Made by a program: the position numbers and the translations under genes. A DNA stretch of 64,000 nt from Pedobacter frigiditerrae. GTDB taxonomy: Bacteria > Bacteroidota > Bacteroidia > Sphingobacteriales > Sphingobacteriaceae. This document shows, piece after piece, positions 51,601-60,410 of this stretch. The stretch covers positions 151,956-215,955 of the forward strand of contig NZ_SJSK01000007.1 in assembly GCF_004331645.1 (NCBI RefSeq), given 5' to 3'. The notes under the pieces were generated by a model. The model did no database searches. It was not told the DNA's origin and worked only from the letters and a program-made list of their open reading frames with translations. Numbering within the stretch: the stretch's first letter is position 1; every line of letters begins with the position of its first letter.

Positions 51601-53043
51601 AATACAAATCGGATGATACGATTTATAAATCAATTGCTCGATTTCAGAAAAATTCAAAGTGGAAAAGTACAAATGTCAGTAACACGAGTTGATATTTTTG
51701 CTCTAGCTAAATCCATCGGAACTTATTTTACTGCAATGGCAAGCGAAAAAAATATCACTTTTAGTATTTTGTCGAATAATGAAAATGTTTTTGCTTGGGT
51801 AGATGAGGAGAAGATAGATATCATTATTTATAATTTATTGTCAAATGCCTTCAAATTTACGCCATCAAATAAAGAAATTACCTTAACAGTTAACTATGTT
51901 GATGCTTCAGAAGATGTAGAAGTTAAGATAATTGACCAAGGTCCAGGTGTACCAATAGATAAATTGGACGAGATTTTTGAAATTTATTATGAAGGAACGC
52001 CATTAGGTGAAGGTCACTTGAAGGGAACAGGTATTGGTTTACCTTTAGCAAGAGGTTTGGCGCTAAATCACAATGGCAAACTTTGGGCGCAAAATAATAC
52101 AGCAGAGGGAATGACATTCACTTTGTTTCTAAAAGCTGGCACATCTCATTTCGACCCAACGTTCGTAAACAATCCTCCAAGAGAGCAGCTTATTGATCAA
52201 GCATTAATCCCTCAATTTATTCATAGTGAAGAAAATGTTAAAGAAAAAATTAGTATCAATAACGGTCCACAGTTACTTATTGTTGAGGATAATCCAGATT
52301 TAAGAGGTTTCTTAGAAATAAAATTAAATGGACTTTACAGGGTTGTGAGCGCTAATGACGGGGTAGAGGGCTTGGCATTAGCTAAATCTTTATTACCAGA
52401 TTTAATCATTAGTGATGTGATGATGCCTCGAATGAATGGCATCGAAATGCTTGATAACTTGAGGAATGATGAAGCTACGAGTCATATTCCAGTAATTATG
52501 CTTACTGCAAAATCTTCAATTGAAAGCCAATTAGAAGGATTAAAATATGGAGCAGATATTTACCTAACCAAACCATTTCATACAGACTTTTTATTGGCAT
52601 CAATTAATAACCTCATCACATCAAGAAAAAAGATTGTTGAGCGATTGGTTGAAGGACAGGAAAAACGAATACTTAATTTAGAACCTAGTGAGATAATCAT
52701 CACTTCTAAAGATGAAGCATTTTTAAAGCAAGTTATTCAGATTGTAGAAGAAGGGATGAAAGACCCAGAGTATAACATTGATGATGTTGCTGCCGCAATT
52801 GGAATGGGTAGGTCAACCTTCTACAAAAAATTAAAAAGCCTTTCTGCTCTTAGCCCTGTAGAGTTTGTAAGAGACATGCGATTAAAGCGTAGTCGTCAAT
52901 TATTAGATAGTGGATCTTACACCGTTTCAGAAGCTGGTTACCAATCTGGATTTAATAGCTTGCCCTATTTTAGCACTTGTTTTAAGGAGAAATATAAAGT
53001 ATCGCCATCGGCATATCTCAAAGAAATTAAAGCTTCTGAATAA
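48622..53043 (+). CDS. Hybrid two-component system (HTCS) sensor/regulator of the PUL
   Basis: 1473 aa from ATG 48622 (an upstream in-frame start at 48577 would overlap DUF4450 by 44 bp). Signal/TM segment, two-part beta propeller of repeats (about 40-770: KDRDGFMWFGTFDGINRFDG, EDKQGYLWVETYD, EDKKGRIWIGTFGGGINLF), Y_Y_Y domain (SLDYAVFDYRSA, YKLEGFDKSW), TM about 905-925, HisKA H958 (ISHELRTPLTLI), HATPase, receiver with D1265 (SDVMMPRMNG), and C-terminal AraC HTH (GFNSLPYFSTCFKEKY). Senses an oligosaccharide in the periplasm and activates transcription directly. Confidence 0.96.
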   Translation: MLAIEYKSYNFWVWKLFLLLFLVSSFFSSKAQLNASITHYSTADGLSHAGVLCMLKDRDGFMWFGTFDGINRFDGHNFVTYKSKPGDNSNLKSNKIRNIVEDKQGYLWVETYDSKIYRFDKKTEQFTPISEGKYKNLFNDQLVINKIVVDEKKGVWLMSENHGLFYASEDDAKQPTVVHYSKGKNKTISLAGNVIEFFQKDDLGNIWIGTEGGLNYLHRNKIGAYEVVKFNQSDAKLLTSLPFTAASNKDKKLYFGTAKGQLLIFDVIKKTFIVKQIAANTRLNAICYASSGLLYISTSNKGLLIYNPRTFNLTESSQNTNAHYLSLYEDKMGQIWIEPTETGIIKYNPKTGLFKQFVQKVDLASSSRGYEVLTDVNGVLWARMKGGGFGYYNPIADEINYFYDKPGSVDQKFSNIINSFLSDNTGVLWLCARDGGINKIVLLKDKFNYRKLTNNPQARGENEVRATMKDSKDRLWICTKDGKIHVFENGKEISLFRSPINQIGLVYSILEDSKGNIWLGTKGNGLFKATPDDAAKKFYSLKHFKNNVNDVASLSNDMVYAINEDKKGRIWIGTFGGGINLFTVSAKGEEFKNYGNTFKNYPFSWAKVVRHLAEDNSGRIWIATSNGLLIFDPNKNDNYQFYAYRKVQNDKSSLGNNSVQHIYKDNYGTMWLATFGGGLNKAIVNKENINEVAFETYTIEKGLSNDVVLSITGDKQNNLWVATEGGLSRFNPAQKSFKNFDAFDGLSKGGFSESAAFTAKDGLVYFGCIDGYISFNPLNISEKKGLAKMALTRIQLYYKDILPGVEGSPLKESINETSALVLDHDQNVISLDYAVFDYRSANKINYAYKLEGFDKSWHIVNDQRKATYTNIPPGEYIFRVRAVNHDLFSKVPEKNLKIVVNPPFYRTAIAYIVYFVLAVLIVIMARRIIITMIRLRNKVLVEQKLTEVKLSFFTNISHELRTPLTLIVSPLEEISKNEELSTKGMEYLKIVNRNTNRMIRFINQLLDFRKIQSGKVQMSVTRVDIFALAKSIGTYFTAMASEKNITFSILSNNENVFAWVDEEKIDIIIYNLLSNAFKFTPSNKEITLTVNYVDASEDVEVKIIDQGPGVPIDKLDEIFEIYYEGTPLGEGHLKGTGIGLPLARGLALNHNGKLWAQNNTAEGMTFTLFLKAGTSHFDPTFVNNPPREQLIDQALIPQFIHSEENVKEKISINNGPQLLIVEDNPDLRGFLEIKLNGLYRVVSANDGVEGLALAKSLLPDLIISDVMMPRMNGIEMLDNLRNDEATSHIPVIMLTAKSSIESQLEGLKYGADIYLTKPFHTDFLLASINNLITSRKKIVERLVEGQEKRILNLEPSEIIITSKDEAFLKQVIQIVEEGMKDPEYNIDDVAAAIGMGRSTFYKKLKSLSALSPVEFVRDMRLKRSRQLLDSGSYTVSEAGYQSGFNSLPYFSTCFKEKYKVSPSAYLKEIKASE

Positions 53044-53143
53044 AAAAGCTAAATATCCCTTTAGTTATCTCTAAAACATCTTTTTTTCTCAATTAACGAA
53101 AGCATTTCACCAATTTTTGAAAGTGGTTTATCAGCTTTAGATA

Positions 53144-53151
53144 TAGATTTG
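53144..53151 (+). promoter_or_regulatory. -7 box TAGATTTG of the FAS1-susC-susD operon
   Basis: Exact TAnnTTTG match 87 bp before the start of the first FAS1 gene, in the only sizeable gap of the PUL. A TTTG (53116-53119) lies 24 nt upstream, slightly long for a -33 box. The gap after the HTCS suggests a second, HTCS-controlled transcript from here. Confidence 0.5.
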
Positions 53152-53179
53152 TATAAATAAAAACCAAACTATAAACCAA

Positions 53180-53220
53180 TTGAGTAAGCGTAAGAGAATT
53201 TCTTTTTCTCGCCTATTCAA
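53180..53220 (+). promoter_or_regulatory. Stable hairpin in the 5' leader of the FAS1-susC operon
   Basis: TTGAGTAAGCG (53180-53190) pairs with CGCCTATTCAA (end 53220) with one mismatch and one G-U pair. Beyond a TA bulge the inner AGAGAA pairs with TTCTC. It ends 17 bp before the ATG and no U tract follows, so it is more likely a leader structure than a terminator. Could affect translation or mRNA stability. Confidence 0.5.
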
Positions 53221-53237
53221 TAAATACTAACCAAAGT

Positions 53238-55523
53238 ATGAACAGACTGTTTACTGGTTCTTGTTGTATTCTGTTATTTTTAGGAATACTAACTGGATGC
53301 CAAAAGAAAGAATTTGATTCCTTTTATGAACGCCCCGAAGGATTGGGTGCTCCAATCTACCAACAATTAGAAGCTCGTGGAAATTTCAAACACTTAACTG
53401 CAGTTATTACTAAAGCAGGTTATAAAGATATTTTATCTAAAACTGGCTGGTGGACTTTCTTTGCTCCAAATGATGCGGCCTTTGAATTATTTTTTAAGGA
53501 ACAAAATATTTCTGGCACTGCCGATATAAGTGATTCTCTTGCAACCTCTATTGTTAAATATGCTTTAGTATATAATGCTTATCGCAAAGATCAGCTAAGC
53601 ACTTACCAAACTAGTGGAAATACAGACGCTGGTAATAATTTAGCCTTTAAAAGAAAAACAGCTTATTACGATTGGGTTCAACAAAAAGGAGATAGTGAAC
53701 ACAGCAAGGTTATTGCAACGAATAGAAACGTGCAAAGCAGAAGAAGCGGAAGTATTAACGTTAATGTTTCTGCTTATGTAGATGGAGATAACAACAATAA
53801 ATACATTCCATATTTTACAGAAACTTTTACGGCTAGTGGATTTAATCCAACTGATTATAAGCAGTTTTACCCAAACTCTACATTTACTGGTTTTAATGTG
53901 GCCTCAGCAACTGTAGTTAATAAAGATATTGCTGCAGAAAATGGAATGATCCATGAAGTAGATAGAGTAATACTTCCATTAAAAAGCTTAGATCAATATA
54001 TAGCCTCTAATGCAGATTATAGTGAGTTTAGAAATCTGTTAGATTCATTAAAATACTATACCTCAAATGCTTATCAAACCCATAGAAATTTTGTAGCTAC
54101 TGGCATTGCAGATTCAGTTTATGTAAAGGGGTATAATGGCCAGTTAGCGTTTTCACCAAATAACGAAAATTACCAAACACCAGGATTAAACGCCTACATC
54201 ACCAACGAATCGCAAAAATCAAGCTGGACCATGTTGGTGCCGACTAATGATGCCTTTAGAGCTTATAGAAAAAAGATCTTGGCAAAATATGGTAATTCAT
54301 TCTTTAAAACCGCTCCATCAAGTGTAGTTATAGATTTTATCAATTCGCACATGTGGCCAACAACTTTATGGCCTAGCAAGTTTACCGAAGGACAGAATTA
54401 TCAATTAGAAACTACCACATTAAATATTTCTAACGCTGTAGATAAAAAACTGTTGAGTAATGGAATTTTTTATGGCGTTAATCAAGCTCAGTATGCAAAT
54501 GTATTTAGAACTGTGTATGGTGTTCCTTATTTAGATCCAACTACAAGCCTAACATTATTAGGTTATGCAGATGGGGGAACGGGAATTAAAGTTTATACCA
54601 CCCAACCAAACGTTAGACAAACACTTTTGGTAATGCCAGATGCTGTACTTACCACTGCAGGGTATCGTTATAACGAATCAAGTGCTAGTAATACTGCTAC
54701 GGCTTGGGGATATAGAACTTCGCCAACTGCCAGTTATTCTCACAATACAATTTATAAGGATAACATTTTTAGACTCTTTAAATCGGGTGTTTTAATAACG
54801 TCAACAGGCGAAATAACAAGCTTTGCTGGAACAGGTATTATAGAATCGCAAAGCGGAGATTATATCAAATACAACAATGGCAAAATACAAACTAGTGGCA
54901 CTGTAGATTCTGGAGTTGATATCAATGTCACAAAAACAGACAATACCTCGGTTAACGGTATAGTTTATTATGTAGATGCAATCTTATCTTTTACTGATAA
55001 AAATGTTGGTCAGCATATAGAAAATCTTTCAATTTCATCTCCTACTAATTTTGGTTCATTTTATTGGTATGTATTAAACTCCTCTATCTATAACAAAACC
55101 ACTAAAGCAATTTCGGGTGTAAACGCAGGTATAGATAATAAATACACGATTTTCATTCCAGATAATGCGGCTATAAGTCAAGCAATTAAAGATGGGCTAT
55201 TACCAGGTAACAAAACCACTGGAGCTTTGCCAACTGCTGCTCCAACCAGTGAAGCTGATAAAGATTTAGTTCGTCGCTTTATTTTATATCATATCATTAA
55301 TGGCGAATCTGTAGCCACCGATGGCAAAAAATCAGATAATTACTTAACGTTATTACAAACTGAAACAGGAGATAATACGCTTTTAACCGTTGTTAATCAG
55401 CCTAATAATGTAGTGGTAACCGACAGGATGGGACGAGCTTCGGTAGTGAAATTAGCGTTTAGCAACCAATTGTCTAATCGCACAATTATCCACTCCATTG
55501 GTAACTATCTCAAATACAAATAA
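53238..55523 (+). CDS. Fasciclin (FAS1) lipoprotein with about three FAS1 domains
   Basis: 761 aa, lipobox with Cys21 (GILTGC) and KK after it, so surface-exported lipoprotein. FAS1 repeats: about 45-245 (WWTFFAPNDAAF ... NGMIHEVDRVILP), about 250-430 (WTMLVPTNDAFRAY ... NGIFYGVNQ), and about 600-760 (YTIFIPDNAAISQAI ... RTIIHSIGNYLK). A region rich in Thr/Ser lies between. FAS1 domains bind extracellular matrix or polysaccharides in other organisms. First gene of the operon with SusC and SusD; here it may act as a glycan-binding surface protein. Confidence 0.87.
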   Translation: MNRLFTGSCCILLFLGILTGCQKKEFDSFYERPEGLGAPIYQQLEARGNFKHLTAVITKAGYKDILSKTGWWTFFAPNDAAFELFFKEQNISGTADISDSLATSIVKYALVYNAYRKDQLSTYQTSGNTDAGNNLAFKRKTAYYDWVQQKGDSEHSKVIATNRNVQSRRSGSINVNVSAYVDGDNNNKYIPYFTETFTASGFNPTDYKQFYPNSTFTGFNVASATVVNKDIAAENGMIHEVDRVILPLKSLDQYIASNADYSEFRNLLDSLKYYTSNAYQTHRNFVATGIADSVYVKGYNGQLAFSPNNENYQTPGLNAYITNESQKSSWTMLVPTNDAFRAYRKKILAKYGNSFFKTAPSSVVIDFINSHMWPTTLWPSKFTEGQNYQLETTTLNISNAVDKKLLSNGIFYGVNQAQYANVFRTVYGVPYLDPTTSLTLLGYADGGTGIKVYTTQPNVRQTLLVMPDAVLTTAGYRYNESSASNTATAWGYRTSPTASYSHNTIYKDNIFRLFKSGVLITSTGEITSFAGTGIIESQSGDYIKYNNGKIQTSGTVDSGVDINVTKTDNTSVNGIVYYVDAILSFTDKNVGQHIENLSISSPTNFGSFYWYVLNSSIYNKTTKAISGVNAGIDNKYTIFIPDNAAISQAIKDGLLPGNKTTGALPTAAPTSEADKDLVRRFILYHIINGESVATDGKKSDNYLTLLQTETGDNTLLTVVNQPNNVVVTDRMGRASVVKLAFSNQLSNRTIIHSIGNYLKYK

Positions 55524-55547
55524 TAAAATTAGCTAGGCTTAGTATAT

Positions 55548-58500
55548 ATGAAAAGAAATATATGTATCACGTTCTGTGTTTCAATCCTTCTTATTTTTAA
55601 TTTGGGTTATACAGAATTACTTTACGCACAACAGGTGGTTACCGTTCGTGGAAAGGTAATCGATAAAAAAGATAAATCAGGAATAATTGGCGCCTCTGTA
55701 ATTGAGGTAGATCAAAATAAAAGAACAGTAACAGGTGTTAGTACAGACATTAATGGTAATTATGCCATTAGGGTTTCAAATACGGCGCATCAGATTGTAG
55801 TTTCATACATAGGTTATAAAACGTTCCAAGCTGGTGTTGTAGGATCTAGAACACAGATAGATGTTACTTTAGAAAGCAGTGCGAATGAATTAAATGAAGT
55901 TGTTTTAACTGCCAGAAGAACAGTAAATAACGGTACAGGTTTAAATATAACAGAGCGAAATTCAACCATTGCTTCATCTACAATTAGTGCAAAAGCTTTA
56001 GAAGAATTAGCAGTTACCTCCATAGATCAGGCTTTGGCCGGTCGTTTATCTGGAGTAGATTTTGGTACAACTTCTGGCGATCCTGGAGCGGGAATGTCTA
56101 TCCGTATTCGTGGTACCTCATCTATAAATGGATCGGCACAGCCACTTATTGTTTTAGATGGAATGCCATATGAAACAGAAATACCAGCCGATTTTAATTT
56201 TGGCACAGCCGATGAACAAGGTTATGCACAACTGTTAAATATTGCACCTTCAGATATTAAGGATATTACCGTACTTAAAGATGCTGCATCAACTGCTGTT
56301 TGGGGTTCAAGAGCTGCAAATGGAGTTTTGTTAATTAATACCAAACGTGGTGATAAAGGCAAGCCAATTATCGCTTATAATTTTAAAGGATCTATGGCTA
56401 CACAGCCTAATCCAATCCCTTTTTTAACTGGTGATCAGTATTCGATGTTAATACCTGAAGCTGTGATGAATGCAACCGGATTACCTCTTGATTTTTTAGG
56501 GAATAATGGGCAAAATAAAGCTTTCCAATATGATCCATCTGATGCTTATTACTATCATAATTATAGCAACAATACAAATTGGGTTGATTTAATTACAAGA
56601 ACGGGCTATACCCAAGATCATAATGTTTCAATTAGTGGTGGAGGAGAAAAAGCAAGATATTATGCATCTGTTGGTTATTTAAACCAAACCGGAACAACAA
56701 TAGGTACAGATTTGAATAGAATTACTACGAAAATTAACCTCGATTATATTGTATCGAGCAAGATGAGATTTAGAACAGATTTAACCTATACTCACGTAGA
56801 TAATAACTTAAATTATAGTGGCTCTTTAAGAGGTATTGCTTTTAATAAAATGCCAAATATGTCTGAATATGAGTATGATGAATATGGCAATAAAACATCG
56901 GTATATTTCTCTCCACTTTCAAATATTCAAGGTCAGTATAGTAAAACTTACAATCCTTTAGCAATGGCTATGGAAGGCTCAAGCCAGTTAACAGGAGAGA
57001 GGATTACCCCTAAATTTAACTTACAGTACGATATTTCATCTGTTTTATTTTCTACAGTTGATGTTCAGTTTGATATCAATAACACTAAATCTAAAACTTT
57101 CCTTCCTCAAATTGCTACTGGGCAACCAAGTACAGAAACAACAGTAAATCGTGCTTCAGATAATGACGGGGATTCTTATAACATGCAATCTAAGATCAAT
57201 TTGATTTACAGACCACGATTGAGCGCAAAACACAACCTTCAATCTTTATTATCTTTTCAAACTAACGATACAAGGTCAGCATCATATAGCGTAACTACTT
57301 CAAATACGGCTTCTTCTGAATTGCAAGACCCATCTAATCAATCTGTAACTAATGGTTCTGGATTAGGTTTAAGTTCCGGTCAATCGCAATCTCGCAGCGT
57401 GGGGGTTTTGTTGCAAGCGCAGTACGAATTTTTAGATAGATATATCATTAACATGAATGGTCGTGTAGATGGGAATTCGAAATTTTCACCTGATAATCGC
57501 TTTGGATTTTTCCCAGGTATCTCAACCAGATGGAGAATTTCTGGCGAACCATTTATGAAAAAATTCAAGTTTATAGACGATTTAAGTTTGCGCATGAGTT
57601 ATGGTGCAAGCGGTAAGGCACCAGGAAGTAATTATGGATATTTTAACAATTATTCTCCATTTACTTGGTCTTATGCGGGTAAACAAGCAGTTTATCCATC
57701 AAACATCGAACTATCACAACTAAAATGGGAAACTGTTGTAGGTAAGAACCTTGGTCTTAACCTTTGGTTGTTTAACAGTCGTATCAGAATAGATATGGAG
57801 GTATATCAAAATACAACCAAAAATATGTTCTATAACGATTTAAGAATTGCAAGTACAACTGGTTACAATGCAATTGACATGAACATAGGTACGATGAATA
57901 ATGATGGATGGGAAATAGGTATCAATACTACACCAATTAAAACAAAAAAATGGATTGTAGGTTTCGACTTTAATATTGCTCGTAACATCAACAGCATTAA
58001 ATCTGTATCAGAGTTTTATCCTCGCGAAAGTTCTATTGGTTTGCCAGCTCAAGGAAGCTATAAATCTTTCTTAATTGAAGGAAATCCTTTTGGCTCTTAT
58101 TACGGATTTAGATATAAAGGGGTTTATGTAGATCAAAATTCTACTATAGCGGTTGATAAAAAAGGAAAAGCCATTATTGGTCCAAATGGTCAAACTGTTT
58201 ACATGAGGTATAATTATCCTACAGTCGATTATGTTTTCCAACCAGGTGATGCCATTTATGAAGATGTGAACTTTGATGGAAACATTGACGAGAAGGACAT
58301 GGTATATTTAGGTAACAGTGTACCTAAGTTTACTGGTGGTTTTGGTCCTAGCGTTGTGTTTAACGGAAATTTAAAAATCCAAGCATTCTTTAGCTATCGT
58401 AGCGGGTTTGATATTGTAAACACAGCCAAAATTAGCAGTACAAATATGTATGGTGTTAACAACCAAAGTACTGCTGTTTTAAGACGCTGGCGTAATCCTG

Positions 58501-58826
58501 GTGATGTTACCGATATGCCAAGAGCTTTATATGGTGTAGGTTACAATTGGCTGGGTTCTGACAGGTATGTAGAAGATGCATCATTTATCCGCTTGAGTTC
58601 TGTTACGGTCCGTTACAATTTAACACCAATCATTTTAAGACGATTTGCGATGAAAAGCGCAAGTATTTATGTTACTGGACAGAATTTATATACTTGGACA
58701 AAATACACCGGACAAGATCCAGATCACTCATCAAGTGGTAGCAGTAATCCTTTTTCTTATGCTAAAGATGATTCACTTACGCCACCATCTAAAACATTTA
58801 CAGTTGGTTTAACCATGGGATTTTAA
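55548..58826 (+). CDS. SusC/RagA-type TonB-dependent outer-membrane receptor
   Basis: 1092 aa. Signal peptide (ends LYAQ), CarboxypepD_reg-like domain (about 30-115: VRGKVIDKKDKSGIIGASVI), plug (LTARRTVNNGTG ... LAGRLSGVDFGTTSGDPG, LIVLDGMPYE, ITVLKDAASTAVWGSRAANG) and barrel ending LTMGF. Active, TonB-driven uptake of glycan oligomers as a complex with SusD, which follows 10 bp downstream. The TonB box lies before the plug. Lacks an extra N-terminal signalling domain. Confidence 0.97.
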   Translation: MKRNICITFCVSILLIFNLGYTELLYAQQVVTVRGKVIDKKDKSGIIGASVIEVDQNKRTVTGVSTDINGNYAIRVSNTAHQIVVSYIGYKTFQAGVVGSRTQIDVTLESSANELNEVVLTARRTVNNGTGLNITERNSTIASSTISAKALEELAVTSIDQALAGRLSGVDFGTTSGDPGAGMSIRIRGTSSINGSAQPLIVLDGMPYETEIPADFNFGTADEQGYAQLLNIAPSDIKDITVLKDAASTAVWGSRAANGVLLINTKRGDKGKPIIAYNFKGSMATQPNPIPFLTGDQYSMLIPEAVMNATGLPLDFLGNNGQNKAFQYDPSDAYYYHNYSNNTNWVDLITRTGYTQDHNVSISGGGEKARYYASVGYLNQTGTTIGTDLNRITTKINLDYIVSSKMRFRTDLTYTHVDNNLNYSGSLRGIAFNKMPNMSEYEYDEYGNKTSVYFSPLSNIQGQYSKTYNPLAMAMEGSSQLTGERITPKFNLQYDISSVLFSTVDVQFDINNTKSKTFLPQIATGQPSTETTVNRASDNDGDSYNMQSKINLIYRPRLSAKHNLQSLLSFQTNDTRSASYSVTTSNTASSELQDPSNQSVTNGSGLGLSSGQSQSRSVGVLLQAQYEFLDRYIINMNGRVDGNSKFSPDNRFGFFPGISTRWRISGEPFMKKFKFIDDLSLRMSYGASGKAPGSNYGYFNNYSPFTWSYAGKQAVYPSNIELSQLKWETVVGKNLGLNLWLFNSRIRIDMEVYQNTTKNMFYNDLRIASTTGYNAIDMNIGTMNNDGWEIGINTTPIKTKKWIVGFDFNIARNINSIKSVSEFYPRESSIGLPAQGSYKSFLIEGNPFGSYYGFRYKGVYVDQNSTIAVDKKGKAIIGPNGQTVYMRYNYPTVDYVFQPGDAIYEDVNFDGNIDEKDMVYLGNSVPKFTGGFGPSVVFNGNLKIQAFFSYRSGFDIVNTAKISSTNMYGVNNQSTAVLRRWRNPGDVTDMPRALYGVGYNWLGSDRYVEDASFIRLSSVTVRYNLTPIILRRFAMKSASIYVTGQNLYTWTKYTGQDPDHSSSGSSNPFSYAKDDSLTPPSKTFTVGLTMGF

Positions 58827-58836
58827 CGCATTTTAT

Positions 58837-60390
58837 ATGAAACAGAAATTAAAATATTCAATAATTCTACTCACCATATTCGTAAGTGTGTTTGGAACAT
58901 CATGCAAAAAATGGCTTGATCTACAACCTCAAGATGGATTAATTCGTCAAGAATATTGGCAAACAAAAGAGCAGTTAGATGCTGCGGTAATGGGTTGTTA
59001 TGCCTCACTTTTAGGTGGTGGTTCAATCCCCCTATCTAAATACCTTTTTATTTGGGGAGAGCTGCGTGGCGATATGGTTGTACCAGGCTTAGAAATATCA
59101 TCTGATGATGATGAGGCAAAATTAAGCGGTTTGTTAAAAGATGAGTTTGATATCATGCGTACTCAAATCGCTTCTACCAACACATTAGTAAACTGGGAAG
59201 CAGTTTATAAAACCATCAACTATTGTAATACGGTAATTAAGTTTGGCCCAGAGGTAGTTAATAATGATAAAACTCTATCTGCCGCTGGCTTAAATGCTTA
59301 TTTAGCTGAAGCAAAAGCATTAAGAGGTTTAATGTATTTCTATTTATTGAGAAGTTTTGGCGAAGTGCCATTAAAATTAGAACCTACTTACAACGATTCG
59401 CAAATAGGTCCGATTAAAAAAAGCACTCAACAAGAGGTTTACGCACAAATTATTAGCGATTTAACTTATGCAGCTGAAAACGGTTCTGTAACTTTTGGCA
59501 ATATGGCCGAGGATCGTGGTCGCATGACTAAGTTTACGGCCTATACCGCATTGGCGGATGCTTATTTGTGGATGGAAGAATATCAAAAATGTATAGATGC
59601 TTGTAACAAGGTTATCGAATCTGGTAAATATCAATTATTACCAGCTGGAACACCACAATCTAATTTTTACACCAATGTTTACTTAAATGGTAATTCTGTA
59701 GAGAGCATTTTCGAATTTCAATTTGATAATCAAAAATTAAATCCTTTTGCACCAATGTTTGGCTTAACAGGAAGAGAATTTAGAGCTGCAGATTGGATTG
59801 CAGAAGGTAATCTTTTCGGCACTGATCCATTAAACTCTTCAAATGTAGACATTCGCGGAAATGGTACTTCGATGCTAGAATCGAATGCATCAATTTCAAA
59901 ATATACCAATCAAAGAACATCAACTACTTCTTATGCACACTGGTTTGTTTATCGCTTTGCTGACGTTCTGTTGATGAAAGCAGAAGCACTAACTTGGTTA
60001 ACGCCTGGCAATGCAGCTAATGGTACTGCTGCAATTGAACTGGTAAATAAAGTAAGGGTAGGAAGAAATGCGCTAAGTTATGTAGCAGATAAAACTATAG
60101 AAAATCCAGATCCTGCGAATACAGAAAATGTCTCTTTATATGTGTTTGACGAGCGTGCTCGCGAATTCGCTTTTGAAGGCAAACGTTGGTATGATATTCT
60201 TCGCTTTGCGAAAAGAAACAATTACGCAAACGAAAAAATATTGTTAAACATTGTTTCTGCAAGTGCCCAACCTAACAAGCAACAAACAGTAATTAATAAA
60301 TATAAAGACCACAGGAGCCATTATTTTCCTGTTTATTCTTACGAATTACAAACCAATAAAGCATTGGTTCAAAACCCATTTTATCAATAA
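58837..60390 (+). CDS. SusD/RagB-type surface glycan-binding lipoprotein
   Basis: 517 aa, lipobox Cys23 (FGTSC) followed by KKWLDLQPQDGL, typical SusD opening. TPR-like helices bind the glycan and SusC (EQLDAAVMGCYASL, LNAYLAEAKALRGLMYFYLL, ALADAYLWMEEYQKCIDACN). The C-terminal RagB/SusD domain has ERAREFAFEGKRWYDILRFA and ends LVQNPFYQ. Caps the SusC receptor and captures oligosaccharide. Confidence 0.97.
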   Translation: MKQKLKYSIILLTIFVSVFGTSCKKWLDLQPQDGLIRQEYWQTKEQLDAAVMGCYASLLGGGSIPLSKYLFIWGELRGDMVVPGLEISSDDDEAKLSGLLKDEFDIMRTQIASTNTLVNWEAVYKTINYCNTVIKFGPEVVNNDKTLSAAGLNAYLAEAKALRGLMYFYLLRSFGEVPLKLEPTYNDSQIGPIKKSTQQEVYAQIISDLTYAAENGSVTFGNMAEDRGRMTKFTAYTALADAYLWMEEYQKCIDACNKVIESGKYQLLPAGTPQSNFYTNVYLNGNSVESIFEFQFDNQKLNPFAPMFGLTGREFRAADWIAEGNLFGTDPLNSSNVDIRGNGTSMLESNASISKYTNQRTSTTSYAHWFVYRFADVLLMKAEALTWLTPGNAANGTAAIELVNKVRVGRNALSYVADKTIENPDPANTENVSLYVFDERAREFAFEGKRWYDILRFAKRNNYANEKILLNIVSASAQPNKQQTVINKYKDHRSHYFPVYSYELQTNKALVQNPFYQ

Positions 60391-60410
60391 TCACTAACCA
60401 AAAAAAAGTT

